A stretch of DNA of 64,000 nucleotides from Bacteroidales bacterium (GTDB taxonomy: Bacteria > Bacteroidota > Bacteroidia > Bacteroidales > UBA932). The notes under the pieces are model-generated. The model did not search any database. It saw only the letters and a program-made list of their open reading frames with translations, and was not told the origin of the DNA. Position numbers and translations under genes: made by a program. The stretch is taken from the NCBI GenBank assembly GCA_017428245.1, contig JAFRRF010000003.1, positions 43,026-107,025 of the forward strand, written 5' to 3'. Positions 47,760 to 55,594 of this stretch are shown one piece after another. Position 1 is the stretch's first letter, and every line of letters starts with the position of its first letter.

Positions 47760-48782
47760 ATGAAACACAAGATAATCTTACTTTTCGCAGCCGCGCTGGC
47801 AGTCATTTCGGCCTGCCAGGAACAGGACTGGACCTATCAGGGAGAACAGTTCTTTGAATTCAGCCCCTACGAAAACGGACAGAGTTTCAGCGGAGGCCTG
47901 TTCTCCAAAGAAAACGCCGTCGTGGGCGAAGACGCCATCTGCGTGCAGCTCATCGCGCATTCCACGGCCGCCGTGACCGTCAAATACCGCATTGCCGAAC
48001 AGATCTTCTACCTGCGGAATGAAAGCGCCTACGTGACCGCCGTTCCAGCAGGAACAGACCCGGCCACCGTGGACACGCTACGGACCGAAGCCGTGTACGG
48101 AGAGGAGTACGAAATCCTCTCATCCGGCTTCGACCCGAATTCCATGACGGGTTCCATCGTCATTCCGGCCGGCGAGTATTTCGGACGGATCAACCTCGAC
48201 ATGAAAGTCAAGGCGGGCGCCTCTTTCTATATGGTTCTGGAGGACTCTCAGGACTGCCGGGCCAACAAACCGACGTCCATTCTCCGGTATACGCTTGCGC
48301 CCGACAAGGTCTTCTACTTTGAAGAGTCCTTCCTGCAGAGCATCCCGTCGACCTGGCAGATCATCGACAAGGACGGCGACGGTTATTGCTGGGAGTTCTA
48401 CAAGCGCGGTGCCTGCTCCGACTCCTACCTCAGTGCAGCGGGCGCCCTCAGCCCCGAGAACTATCTGATCTCGCCCAAGATCGCGATTGGAAAACGGGCA
48501 CAGGTCGTGCTCGAATTCACCCTCGAGACAGGCTCCAAGAGCTATTCCGAGGAAAGCTACCGGGTAATCGCCTCCGAATCGCCCATCACGATCGACAACT
48601 GCCGCGATGCAGACATCGTGCAGGACTGGAAGACGCTCGACAGTTCCTACTACGACGGCGTGACCGATCAGGTCGACCTCTCGGCCTATGCCGGCAAGGA
48701 GGTTTACATCGGCATCGTCCACGGCAACTGCACCGACCAGAAGTTCCTCTGGCTCTATAACCTGGTCATCTATGGAATGTAA
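47760..48782 (+). CDS. Surface lipoprotein with DUF4843-like and choice-of-anchor-J-like domains
   Basis: 340 residues with lipobox ISAC (Cys19) followed by QEQDW; acidic residues right after the cysteine resemble a Bacteroidota surface-export signal. The N-terminal part (about 25-180) contains beta-rich text like DUF4843 proteins found downstream of SusD. The C-terminal part (about 190-340, FEESFLQSIPSTWQIIDKDGDGYCWEFY to the end) looks like a choice-of-anchor-J/cleaved-adhesin jelly roll. Probably a substrate-binding partner of SusCD. Overlaps the next gene by 11 bases. Confidence 0.7.
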   Translation: MKHKIILLFAAALAVISACQEQDWTYQGEQFFEFSPYENGQSFSGGLFSKENAVVGEDAICVQLIAHSTAAVTVKYRIAEQIFYLRNESAYVTAVPAGTDPATVDTLRTEAVYGEEYEILSSGFDPNSMTGSIVIPAGEYFGRINLDMKVKAGASFYMVLEDSQDCRANKPTSILRYTLAPDKVFYFEESFLQSIPSTWQIIDKDGDGYCWEFYKRGACSDSYLSAAGALSPENYLISPKIAIGKRAQVVLEFTLETGSKSYSEESYRVIASESPITIDNCRDADIVQDWKTLDSSYYDGVTDQVDLSAYAGKEVYIGIVHGNCTDQKFLWLYNLVIYGM

Positions 48783-49875
48783 ACTCGACGCACGTCTGCA
48801 ACAGATATTCCTGGAGCTGACGGACATTGACGCCGTTTCATCCCAGGAACTGCCTGTGGCGGAGTACATCCGGGATTTTGTCGGCAGACTGGGCCTCGAG
48901 GCCCATATGGACGACGCCGCGAAACTTTCGGGCGGCAACGCCGGCAATGTCATCGTGCCCATCCTGGGTGGCGGGGAATTCTTCCTCGCCGCCCATATGG
49001 ACACGCCACGCTCAACCGCCGGGCTGAAGCACCGTTTCCTGGCCGACCGCATCACCTCCGACGGCACCACCCCGCTCGGCGTGGATGACCGGGGCGGCGT
49101 CTCCGAAATCCTGTATGCCGTCGAAAAGGCGGCGAAAGCCGGCACGCTGCAACCCGCCACGTTGCTGTTCTCCGTGTGCGAGGAAACCACCATGGCCGGA
49201 TCACTCTCCTACAAGCCTGCGCCCGGCATCCGCTACGGTTTCGTCTTCGATTCCTTTATGCGCCCCGGGAATTTCGTCCAGGCCACCTGCGGCATGATCC
49301 AGTTCACGTTCCACGTGAAGGGCAAGAGTGCCCACGCCGGCATCGCGCCCGAAAACGGAGTCAACGCCATCCGCATCGCGGGCGAGGCCATTTCCCGCTT
49401 CCCTTTCGGGTGGCGCGGGAATATGGCGAACGCGAACATCGGCGTCGTCTGCGGCGGAACCGGCACCAACGTGGTCTGCGATGACATCTTCCTCAAAGGC
49501 GAAATCCGCAGCGCCACCCGCGAAGAAGGCGAAGCCTGCCTCAGCGGCATCCTTGCCGACTTTCGGCAGACCTGCGAGAAGTACGGCGGCTCCCTCGAAG
49601 CAGACTGGGAATGGGACTTCCGTCCCTACGAGATCCTCGAAGACGACATTCCCTACAAGCGCTTTGCCAAGGCCGCCGCGGCCTGCGGGCTCGAAGCCAT
49701 CCCCCAGCCCACTATGGGCGGAAGCGACGCCAATACCTACAACCACACGGGGCTTAAGGCCATCAACCTGGGCGTCGGGGCCCAGAACCCGCACGGCAAC
49801 GACGAATTCATCTTGTACGAAGACCTTCAGAAGGCCTCCGACATCGCCTATTACCTACTTACCGAAAAATTATGA
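48772..49875 (+). CDS. Cytoplasmic M20-family metallopeptidase (PepT-like)
   Basis: 367 residues with no signal peptide. The M20 metal ligands are visible: AAHMDTPR (His), LGVDDRGGVS (bridging Asp), SVCEETTMAG (Glu-Glu) and VFDSF (Asp), with a late His in TYNHTGLKA. The dimerisation domain begins near ATCGMIQFTFHVKGKSAHAG. PepT and relatives are amino- or dipeptidases. The start (MECKLDA) is inside the 3' end of the lipoprotein gene. In this operon it is the only candidate to split imported dipeptides such as beta-Asp-Arg; that role is inference. Confidence 0.85.
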   Translation: MECKLDARLQQIFLELTDIDAVSSQELPVAEYIRDFVGRLGLEAHMDDAAKLSGGNAGNVIVPILGGGEFFLAAHMDTPRSTAGLKHRFLADRITSDGTTPLGVDDRGGVSEILYAVEKAAKAGTLQPATLLFSVCEETTMAGSLSYKPAPGIRYGFVFDSFMRPGNFVQATCGMIQFTFHVKGKSAHAGIAPENGVNAIRIAGEAISRFPFGWRGNMANANIGVVCGGTGTNVVCDDIFLKGEIRSATREEGEACLSGILADFRQTCEKYGGSLEADWEWDFRPYEILEDDIPYKRFAKAAAACGLEAIPQPTMGGSDANTYNHTGLKAINLGVGAQNPHGNDEFILYEDLQKASDIAYYLLTEKL

Positions 49876-50693
49876 AAACACTGAACCTTTTCCTCCTTTT
49901 CGCGCTCGGGGTTCTGCTCTCCGGCTGCACCAACAGTTATGCCTATATGCCCGAGGAAGTCGACGGGCAGGGAACCCTCGTCATCCAGGGCGGCGGCGAC
50001 CGTCACCCAGACATCGTGAAGGCCATCATCGACAATTCGGGCGGCAAGGATTCCAAGATCCTCGTGGTCCCGTTCGCCAGCGCCTATGCCGATGAAGTCG
50101 GACCGGAGCAGGCGAAGGAATTCACCGACGCCGGCTGCCCTTCAGCCTCCTATATCCTCTGCGCCAAAGAAGACCTCGACAAACCCGAAAATATGGAAAA
50201 ACTCCGGGGCGTAACCGGCATCTTCTTCTCCGGCGGCGACCAGAACCGCCTCGTCGCCTATCTGGAAGGCACCAATTTCCTTGAAGCGATCCGTCGTCTC
50301 TATGCTGCAGGCGCCGTGGTTGCGGGCACCAGCGCCGGCGCGGCCGTGATGAGCGACATCATGCTGACGGGCAACGCCACCGCGGGCAACTCCGACGACT
50401 TCAACTACTTCAAGGCAGGTGCGGTGGAAACGTCCAAGGGCTTCGGCTTCCTCAAGAGCATCATCATTGACCAGCATTTCGTCGCCCGCAAGCGGCAGGT
50501 GCGTCTGATGAACGTGCTCCTGGACAACCCCGGCTATCGCGGAATCGGCATCGACGAGGCCACGGCCATCGTCGTCAAGCCCGACAACACGATGACCGTC
50601 GTGGGAGCCAGCAAAGTCCTGATGTACGAACCGGTCGGCCAGAATTCCTACAAGCTGACGGTCCTTTCGGCCGGAGAAAGCCGCAAACTCTAG
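49872..50693 (+). CDS. cphB: Cyanophycinase (S51 family) lipoprotein
   Basis: 273 residues; lipobox LSGC (Cys19), so exported. S51 serine-peptidase fold with nucleophile elbow AGTSAGAA (Ser154), His202 in DQHF and Glu229 in GIDEAT, matching the Ser-His-Glu triad of Synechocystis CphB. The family's substrate-pocket residues are also present: Gln124 in GGDQ and the D200-Q201 pair followed by R206, R208 and R211 (DQHFxxRxRxxR). Peptidase E lacks this set. It should cut cyanophycin (Asp backbone with Arg side chains) into beta-Asp-Arg. The residues after Cys19 are not acidic, so a periplasmic-facing location is more likely than surface. Overlaps the M20 gene by 4 bases. Confidence 0.88.
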   Translation: MKTLNLFLLFALGVLLSGCTNSYAYMPEEVDGQGTLVIQGGGDRHPDIVKAIIDNSGGKDSKILVVPFASAYADEVGPEQAKEFTDAGCPSASYILCAKEDLDKPENMEKLRGVTGIFFSGGDQNRLVAYLEGTNFLEAIRRLYAAGAVVAGTSAGAAVMSDIMLTGNATAGNSDDFNYFKAGAVETSKGFGFLKSIIIDQHFVARKRQVRLMNVLLDNPGYRGIGIDEATAIVVKPDNTMTVVGASKVLMYEPVGQNSYKLTVLSAGESRKL

Positions 50694-50698
50694 CTTAT

Positions 50699-52321
50699 AT
50701 GAACGCACAAAGACGCAAAAAGGGCAAGGTCAAAATCCCGCACACCTTCGTCATCATCTGCTCGATGATCCTGTTGTGCGGGGTGATGACCTGGTTCGTT
50801 CCGGCCGGGCAGTTCGACCACCAGCAGGTGGTCGTCAACGGCTCCTCCCGGGACATCATCGTCCCCGGGTCCTATCACCACGTCGAGCAGGCACCCCAGA
50901 CCTGGCAGATTTTCGGGGCATTCCTGAAAGGATTCCAGATGCAGGCGGCCATCATCGCGTTCGTGCTGATCATCGGCGGGGCTTTTCAGATCATGAACAG
51001 CAGCAAGGCCATCGACTTCGGCATCATGACCTTCCTGCGCAAGTCGAAACAGTGGGAGTCGAAGGGGCTGGTGCGCAAAATCGGTGTCGGGCCCATCGTC
51101 ATTACTGTCACCATGATCATCTTCAGCCTCTTCGGGGCGATCTTCGGGATGAGCGAGGAGACGCTGGCGTTCGTCATCATCTTCGTGCCGCTGGCCATCT
51201 CGATGGGTTACGACTCCATCACGGGTTTGCTGATGGTCTACGTGTCCGCCCACATCGGCCTTTCCGGAGCCATCTTCAATCCTTTCACTATCGGCATCGC
51301 GCAAGGCCTTTCGGGCATCCCGCTCTTTTCGGGGTTCGAGTACCGGGCGTTCATCTGGATGATCCTGACCATCCTGATCATCGCTTTCGCGCTCTTCTAC
51401 GCGGCCAAGGTCAAGAAGAACCCGAAGGCATCGCCGATGTACGAGTTGGACGCCTTCTGGCGCAACCGCACCGAAGAGGCCGCGGAGGCCCATTTCGACT
51501 ATGAGACGCCTCGGGCGGCCTGGATCACCTTCGCGCTGGTGAACATCGTGCTCATCCTATTCTCCGTCTTCTATCCTATGACGACGATGACGGTGGGCGA
51601 ATCGAGTTTCACCTTCCCCTGGGTGCCGGTGCTGACTGTGCTGCATGCGCTGTTCGGCTTTTTCCTGCTCCGGAAATCGTGTCTTTACTATGTGCTCGAG
51701 ATTCTCCTGTTCACCATCCTTTTCCTGGTGGTCGGCGTGCTTGGCCACGGCTGGTATGTGATGGAGATTTCCGCCCTGTTCCTGGCGATGGGCATCATTT
51801 CGGGCTTTGCGATGGGCGCGAATGCGAGCAAGGTCGCGCTGGAATTCATCGCCGGCGCCAAGGACATCATCACGGCGGCGATCATCGTCGGCCTGGCCGG
51901 CGGCATTATCGTCGTCCTGCAGGACGGCCACATCATGGACACGATTCTCTACGCCCTCGCGGGCACGATGGAAGGAAGCGGCAAGGGTATGACGGCTTCG
52001 CTGATGTACCTCATCCAGACCTGCCTGAACCTCTTCATTCCGTCCGGCACCGCCAAGGCAGCGCTGACGATGCCTATCATGGCGCCGTTTTCCGACATCG
52101 TGGAACTGTCCCGCCAGACCACGGTACTGGCCTATCAGTTGGGCGACGGCTTCACGAATATGATTACCCCTACTTCGGCCGTCCTTATGGGCGCCCTCGG
52201 CATTGCGAAGGTCCCTTATGACATCTGGTTCAAGTGGTGGTGGAAGATCCTCCTCTGCTTCATGCTCCTCGGCCTGGCGTTCCTGCTGGTGACGGTTATG
52301 GTGCCGTTGAATGGGTTTTAG
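50699..52321 (+). CDS. yfcC: YfcC/DcuC-superfamily inner-membrane transporter
   Basis: 540 residues with about 12-13 membrane helices. YfcC-type blocks: N-terminal KIPHTFVIICSMILLCGVMTWFVPAGQF, a GAFQIMNSSKAID segment, FGMSEETLAFVIIFVPLA, and the C-terminal FIPSGTAKAALTMPIMAPFSD and NMITPTSAVLMGALG motifs. The superfamily (PF03606) includes C4-dicarboxylate carriers and basic-amino-acid-type exchangers; many relatives are annotated as dipeptide or arginine/ornithine transporters. Fifth base after the cyanophycinase stop, ending the operon; a role in taking up cyanophycin dipeptides is inferred. Confidence 0.85.
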   Translation: MNAQRRKKGKVKIPHTFVIICSMILLCGVMTWFVPAGQFDHQQVVVNGSSRDIIVPGSYHHVEQAPQTWQIFGAFLKGFQMQAAIIAFVLIIGGAFQIMNSSKAIDFGIMTFLRKSKQWESKGLVRKIGVGPIVITVTMIIFSLFGAIFGMSEETLAFVIIFVPLAISMGYDSITGLLMVYVSAHIGLSGAIFNPFTIGIAQGLSGIPLFSGFEYRAFIWMILTILIIAFALFYAAKVKKNPKASPMYELDAFWRNRTEEAAEAHFDYETPRAAWITFALVNIVLILFSVFYPMTTMTVGESSFTFPWVPVLTVLHALFGFFLLRKSCLYYVLEILLFTILFLVVGVLGHGWYVMEISALFLAMGIISGFAMGANASKVALEFIAGAKDIITAAIIVGLAGGIIVVLQDGHIMDTILYALAGTMEGSGKGMTASLMYLIQTCLNLFIPSGTAKAALTMPIMAPFSDIVELSRQTTVLAYQLGDGFTNMITPTSAVLMGALGIAKVPYDIWFKWWWKILLCFMLLGLAFLLVTVMVPLNGF

Positions 52322-52330
52322 GGTAAGTGT

Positions 52331-52366
52331 GAGATTGTGTGAGGGATTGTGCTCGGGATTGTGCTC
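52331..52366. repeat. Short 12-bp tandem repeat plus hairpin
   Basis: Two perfect copies of GGGATTGTGCTC (52343-52354, 52355-52366) preceded by a degenerate third copy (52331-52342). A GGCATC/GATGCC hairpin follows at 52367-52381. Lies just after the transporter gene; no T-tract. Confidence 0.6.
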
Positions 52367-52423
52367 GGCATCAAAGATGCCTGCGCATTCCCCTGCGCCT
52401 GCGGCGGGGCGGTGCATAGATAG

Positions 52424-52555
52424 AAGCGAAGGAGGCCTGGACGCATTGGCGTTCAGGCGCTTTCATATAGCAGCCCCGGCACTCGGAAAGCGAGTTTTCC
52501 GGATGCCGGGGCTGCTATATGAAAAGCCGGCCTTTTGGGCCGGCTTCCTTCGCTT
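52424..52555. repeat. 132-bp cloverleaf-like palindromic element
   Basis: A 10-bp closing stem (52424-52433 with 52546-52555) encloses three hairpins in direct succession: 52435-52458 (10-bp stem with one wobble, 4-base loop), 52461-52524 (perfect 21-bp stem, 22-base loop) and 52524-52546 (9-bp stem, 5-base loop). Only a few bases are unpaired at the junction. It lies between the YfcC gene and tRNA-Ser, and the third hairpin doubles as the tRNA terminator. Confidence 0.75.
52524..52546 (-). terminator. Likely terminator of tRNA-Ser
   Basis: On the minus strand, stem AAGCCGGCC/GGCCGGCTT with a 5-base loop is followed by TTTTC, 17 bases after the tRNA 3' end. Confidence 0.65.
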
Positions 52556-52562
52556 TATCTTG

Positions 52563-52650
52563 CGGAGAGATCGGGATTCGAACCCGAGATACGCTTTTGG
52601 CGTATACACGCTTTCCAGGCGTGCCTCTTAAGCCACTCGAGCATCTCTCC
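52563..52650 (-). tRNA. tRNA-Ser (anticodon GGA)
   Basis: 88 bases on the minus strand. Acceptor stem GGAGAGA/TCTCTCC, anticodon stem CACGC/GCGTG with loop CTGGAAA giving anticodon GGA, a long variable arm (about 15 bases, TATACGCCAAAAGCGTAT region) typical of class II serine tRNAs, and T-loop GGTTCGAATCC. Discriminator base is G. The 3' CCA is not encoded (CAA follows). Reads UCC and UCU codons. Confidence 0.97.
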
Positions 52651-52665
52651 TTTTTTTCGGGACTG

Positions 52666-52673
52666 CAAATATA
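52666..52673 (-). promoter_or_regulatory. -7 promoter box for tRNA-Ser
   Basis: Minus strand reads TATATTTG, matching TAnnTTTG, 15 bases upstream of the mature tRNA 5' end. Confidence 0.6.
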
Positions 52674-52704
52674 GAAATATTTCACGATTGTTTTAAAAAA
52701 TATT

Positions 52705-52712
52705 TATCTTTG
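52705..52712 (+). promoter_or_regulatory. -7 promoter box for the small lipoprotein/MauE genes
   Basis: TATCTTTG, perfect TAnnTTTG match, 33 bases upstream of the small lipoprotein ATG. Confidence 0.6.
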
Positions 52713-52745
52713 TGCCATAAAACCACTTCAAAAAAGACTACTGAA

Positions 52746-52961
52746 ATGAAAAAGGTATTATTTGCATTGGTTCTTGTGGGAGGTATTTTCGCCCTGTCGA
52801 GCTGCTCGAAAGAGTGCAAGTGCACGGTCAAAGTGAACGACAAAGTCGTCATGGAAAATACGCTCGAATTGGATGAAGGTGAAAAATGCTCGTCCTACAA
52901 TTCGTACACGAGCCTGTTCGGCGTCAGCGGGGAAGTCCACTGCTCACCTGTTCTTTTCTAA
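52746..52961 (+). CDS. Small cysteine-rich lipoprotein
   Basis: 71 residues. Signal peptide and lipobox LSSC (Cys20), followed by a short mature part with four more cysteines (Cys24, 26, 48, 66) in an SKECKC...EKCSS...VHCSP pattern, able to form disulfides. No family recognised. I chose ATG 52746 (MKKVLF), which gives a standard signal peptide. The downstream MauE-thioredoxin gene starts 9 bases later in the same reading frame, so the two may form a redox pair. Confidence 0.75.
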   Translation: MKKVLFALVLVGGIFALSSCSKECKCTVKVNDKVVMENTLELDEGEKCSSYNSYTSLFGVSGEVHCSPVLF

Positions 52962-52970
52962 TTCATTGAA

Positions 52971-53858
52971 TTGAAAAAAAGCAACCTCCTCATTTATGTA
53001 TTCCGGGCTCTGCTCGGAATACTTTTTTTGTGCTCGGCCACGGCGAAACTGATCGGTATCGACGCGTTCGAATTGTATCTGTTCGGCTTCGGATGGTTTC
53101 CGCTGGGGACGGCCTATCTGCTGGCCCGGCTGGTGATTGCCGCCGAGTATACGCTCGGCATATTGCTTATCGCCAATTTCTGGCCAAAACTGGCTTTCTG
53201 GGGCAGCCTCGCAATGCTCGGCGGCTTCTCAATCTTCCTGGCAGCGCTTTTGCTGGCCGGGAATCACGACAACTGCCACTGCTTCGGTGAATGGGTGGAC
53301 CTGAATCCGGCCCAGTCGCTGGCCAAGAATGCGGGAATGCTCGCGCTTCTGCTACTGAGCGCAGGCGTGCAGCCTTTCCGGGTACGTCACAAAGGGTTGT
53401 GGCTCACGCTGGCCGCGCTGGTCCCTCTGGCTACGGTGCTGATCGTTTCCCCGCCCGACAACTGGCGGTACGATTCGTATGTCCGGCACGATCTGATCAA
53501 CGAACAGGCTTTCCGGGAGGCGCTGGATTCGGGCATCCTTCCGGCGTCGGTGACCGAAGGCGAGCACGTGGTCTGTTTCTATAGCCTTAAATGCAACTTC
53601 TGCAGGATGTCGGCGCAGAAACTGGTGCCGCTGCGGGAACGCGGTGATTTCTCCCAGGCGCCCGTCATCGTCATCTTCGGACGGGGCCAGGACACCGACA
53701 CCCGGGCGTTCTTTGCCGAAACAGGGCTGGAACCCGCCGAAATCCACTTCATCGAGCCCGACGACTTTCTCCGCATAACAAACGGAGGCTTCCCCGTGAT
53801 CCTGGTGATGGACGGGAAAAAAGTCGCCGGAAAATATAATTACAGAAATCTTCACTAG
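52971..53858 (+). CDS. MauE-domain membrane protein with thioredoxin-like C-terminus
   Basis: 295 residues from a TTG start; there is no in-frame ATG between the preceding stop and the conserved domain. Four membrane helices (about 8-28, 45-70, 76-97, 120-160) form a DoxX/MauE domain with a CHC pair in NHDNCHCFGEW (Cys102, Cys104). The C-terminal periplasmic part (about 165-295) is thioredoxin-like with C208-N-F-C211. The layout resembles vitamin-K-type or MauE electron-transfer proteins that feed thiol-disulfide exchange. Same frame and 9 bases from the cysteine-rich lipoprotein. Confidence 0.7.
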   Translation: MKKSNLLIYVFRALLGILFLCSATAKLIGIDAFELYLFGFGWFPLGTAYLLARLVIAAEYTLGILLIANFWPKLAFWGSLAMLGGFSIFLAALLLAGNHDNCHCFGEWVDLNPAQSLAKNAGMLALLLLSAGVQPFRVRHKGLWLTLAALVPLATVLIVSPPDNWRYDSYVRHDLINEQAFREALDSGILPASVTEGEHVVCFYSLKCNFCRMSAQKLVPLRERGDFSQAPVIVIFGRGQDTDTRAFFAETGLEPAEIHFIEPDDFLRITNGGFPVILVMDGKKVAGKYNYRNLH

Positions 53859-53899
53859 GCGACGCAACATTCCGCCCCGTTTCTGCATCTATGTCATGT

Positions 53900-54334
53900 A
53901 TGAAACGGAAAATCACGTATATCCCTCTTCTGCTGGCGCTCCTGCTGACTGCCGGATGCGGGAATATCGTATTGATGGACGACGATGGTCTCCAGGCCCT
54001 GCGAAAAGCGAAGATCTCATCCAAAATCATCTCCATTGAAGGAAAAGTAACGGATGAGGAAGGGACTCCGCTGGAAGGGATTTCCGTGATTGTCATCGGA
54101 CGTTTCCTGCGCGACTCGCAGACTTATTACGGGCAGAATTATCAGGAACTCGACACGCTTTCCACCGATGTGAACGGCAGTTACCGGATGATGGAACGAA
54201 TGGTTTCTCCTGCCTTCACCGATCTGCAGCTCAATGCATTCGACAGCAACGGCCGCTATAAGGATGCCAGTATCTTCGTCCGGGACATCCAGGCCGGCGC
54301 CGTCGCCCCCACCATTACGCTTCTGAAGAAATAA
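53900..54334 (+). CDS. Putative lipoprotein with carboxypeptidase-D regulatory-like domain (rSAM-associated type)
   Basis: 144 residues from ATG 53900 (an ATG 9 bases upstream is the alternative). Lipobox TAGC (Cys20). Residues about 48-140 form a transthyretin-like beta domain (IEGKVTDEEGTPLEGISVIVIG, STDVNGSY). The family resembles the lipoprotein of Bacteroidota radical-SAM/lipoprotein pairs, but no radical SAM gene is in the window. It follows the MauE-thioredoxin gene by 41 bases. Confidence 0.6.
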   Translation: MKRKITYIPLLLALLLTAGCGNIVLMDDDGLQALRKAKISSKIISIEGKVTDEEGTPLEGISVIVIGRFLRDSQTYYGQNYQELDTLSTDVNGSYRMMERMVSPAFTDLQLNAFDSNGRYKDASIFVRDIQAGAVAPTITLLKK

Positions 54335-54370
54335 AACAGGTACCGGGCAACATACGTCCGTCAGGAACGT

Positions 54371-54402
54371 ATTGCGTTTTTTATTATTTCGGTGTATCTT
54401 TG
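54371..54402 (+). promoter_or_regulatory. Promoter of lysA-ffh
   Basis: ATTG at 54371-54374, a 20-base spacer and TATCTTTG at 54395-54402 match the Bacteroidota TTTG-N19/21-TAnnTTTG promoter; 28 bases upstream of lysA. Confidence 0.7.
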
Positions 54403-54430
54403 CAGGATGTATCGAAATCATTAACGGACC

Positions 54431-55588
54431 ATGATCACAAAAAAGCAGGTTGAAGCCTTCGGATCGATCGAGACCCCCTTCTACTTTTACGATATGGATC
54501 TCCTGCGCCAGACGCTGGACCTCTATACGGAACAAATCGGCAAATACGGCTACAATGCGCATTATGCGATGAAAGCCAACGCCAACGACCGGATTCTTGA
54601 GACCATCAAAGGCTACGGCCTCGGAGCCGACTGCGTGAGCGGGAACGAAGTCAAACTTGCCGTAAAGGCGGGTTTCGATCCGGGAAAGATCGTGTATGCC
54701 GGCGTAGGCAAATCCGACAAGGAAATCAGGGCCGCCCTGCGGGCCGGCATCTTCAGCTTCAACTGCGAGAGCGTGCCGGAAATCCGGATCATCAACGACC
54801 TGGCCGGCGCAATGGGCCGCAAGGCGCGGATTTCGATCCGCGTGAATCCCGATATCGACGCGCACACCCACAAGTATATCAGCACGGGCCTGAAAGAGAA
54901 TAAATTCGGCATCAGTCCCTGGGCGTTCCAGGATGTGAAAGACCTGCTGTCGCAGTGCCCGCATGTCGAACTGATCGGTCTCCATTTCCACATCGGTTCC
55001 CAGATTACCGAGATGCCGGTCTTCGCACTGATGTGCCGCCGCATCGAAGAACTGCAGCAGTGGTTCATCGAGCACGACGTGCCCATTGCGAACCTCAACC
55101 TGGGCGGCGGACTGGGCATCAACTACCAGGATCCGGCGGGAGACCCCGTGGCGCATTTCGAGGAATATTTCGACATCATCCACCGCAACCTCGTGGTCCG
55201 TCCGGGCCAGCAGGTGCATTTCGAGCCGGGCCGCGCGCTTGTAGGCCAGTGCGGACACCTCATCAGCCGCGTACTGTATGTCAAGGTCGGCCGCGAGAAA
55301 AAGTTCGCCATCCTCGACGCAGGAATGAACGACCTCATCCGGCCCGCACTCTACCAGGCCTGGCACGATATCGTGAACCTGAGTTCCACGGGACGGAAAC
55401 TCCGTTACGACGTGGTTGGCCCGGTCTGCGAATCGAGCGACTGCTGGGGAATGAAACGGCTCGTGAACACCTGCCGCCGAGGCGACCTGATGGACATCCG
55501 TTCGGCCGGTGCCTACGGCCAGGTGATGGCGATGCGTTATAACCAAAGGGATCTGGCGAAAGCCGTGTATTCCGACGATTTGAAGTAG
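54431..55588 (+). CDS. lysA: Diaminopimelate decarboxylase
   Basis: 385 residues. Fold type III PLP enzyme that decarboxylates meso-diaminopimelate to lysine. PLP lysine in YAMKANAN (Lys48), phosphate-binding LGGGLGI, the specificity block HFEPGRALVGQ (EPGR), and GPVCESSDCWG near the C-terminus with the catalytic Cys. Cytoplasmic. ffh starts 6 bases downstream. Other family members act on ornithine or carboxynorspermidine, but the EPGR and CESSD text fits DAP decarboxylase. Confidence 0.92.
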   Translation: MITKKQVEAFGSIETPFYFYDMDLLRQTLDLYTEQIGKYGYNAHYAMKANANDRILETIKGYGLGADCVSGNEVKLAVKAGFDPGKIVYAGVGKSDKEIRAALRAGIFSFNCESVPEIRIINDLAGAMGRKARISIRVNPDIDAHTHKYISTGLKENKFGISPWAFQDVKDLLSQCPHVELIGLHFHIGSQITEMPVFALMCRRIEELQQWFIEHDVPIANLNLGGGLGINYQDPAGDPVAHFEEYFDIIHRNLVVRPGQQVHFEPGRALVGQCGHLISRVLYVKVGREKKFAILDAGMNDLIRPALYQAWHDIVNLSSTGRKLRYDVVGPVCESSDCWGMKRLVNTCRRGDLMDIRSAGAYGQVMAMRYNQRDLAKAVYSDDLK

Positions 55589-55594
55589 TACACT

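Noticed and set aside
49872..50693. Peptidase E (alpha-aspartyl dipeptidase) instead of cyanophycinase
   Set aside because: Both are S51, but the DQHFxxRxRxxR and GGDQ pocket residues are those of cyanophycinases and the protein carries a lipoprotein signal.
52424..52650. Integration site of a mobile element at tRNA-Ser
   Set aside because: No integrase, no second copy of the tRNA 3' end and no change of gene content beside the tRNA.
54340..54385. A terminator (ATACGT/ACGTAT stem plus T-run) before lysA
   Set aside because: The stem is only 6 bp with a 9-base loop and overlaps the better-supported promoter; evidence too weak to list.
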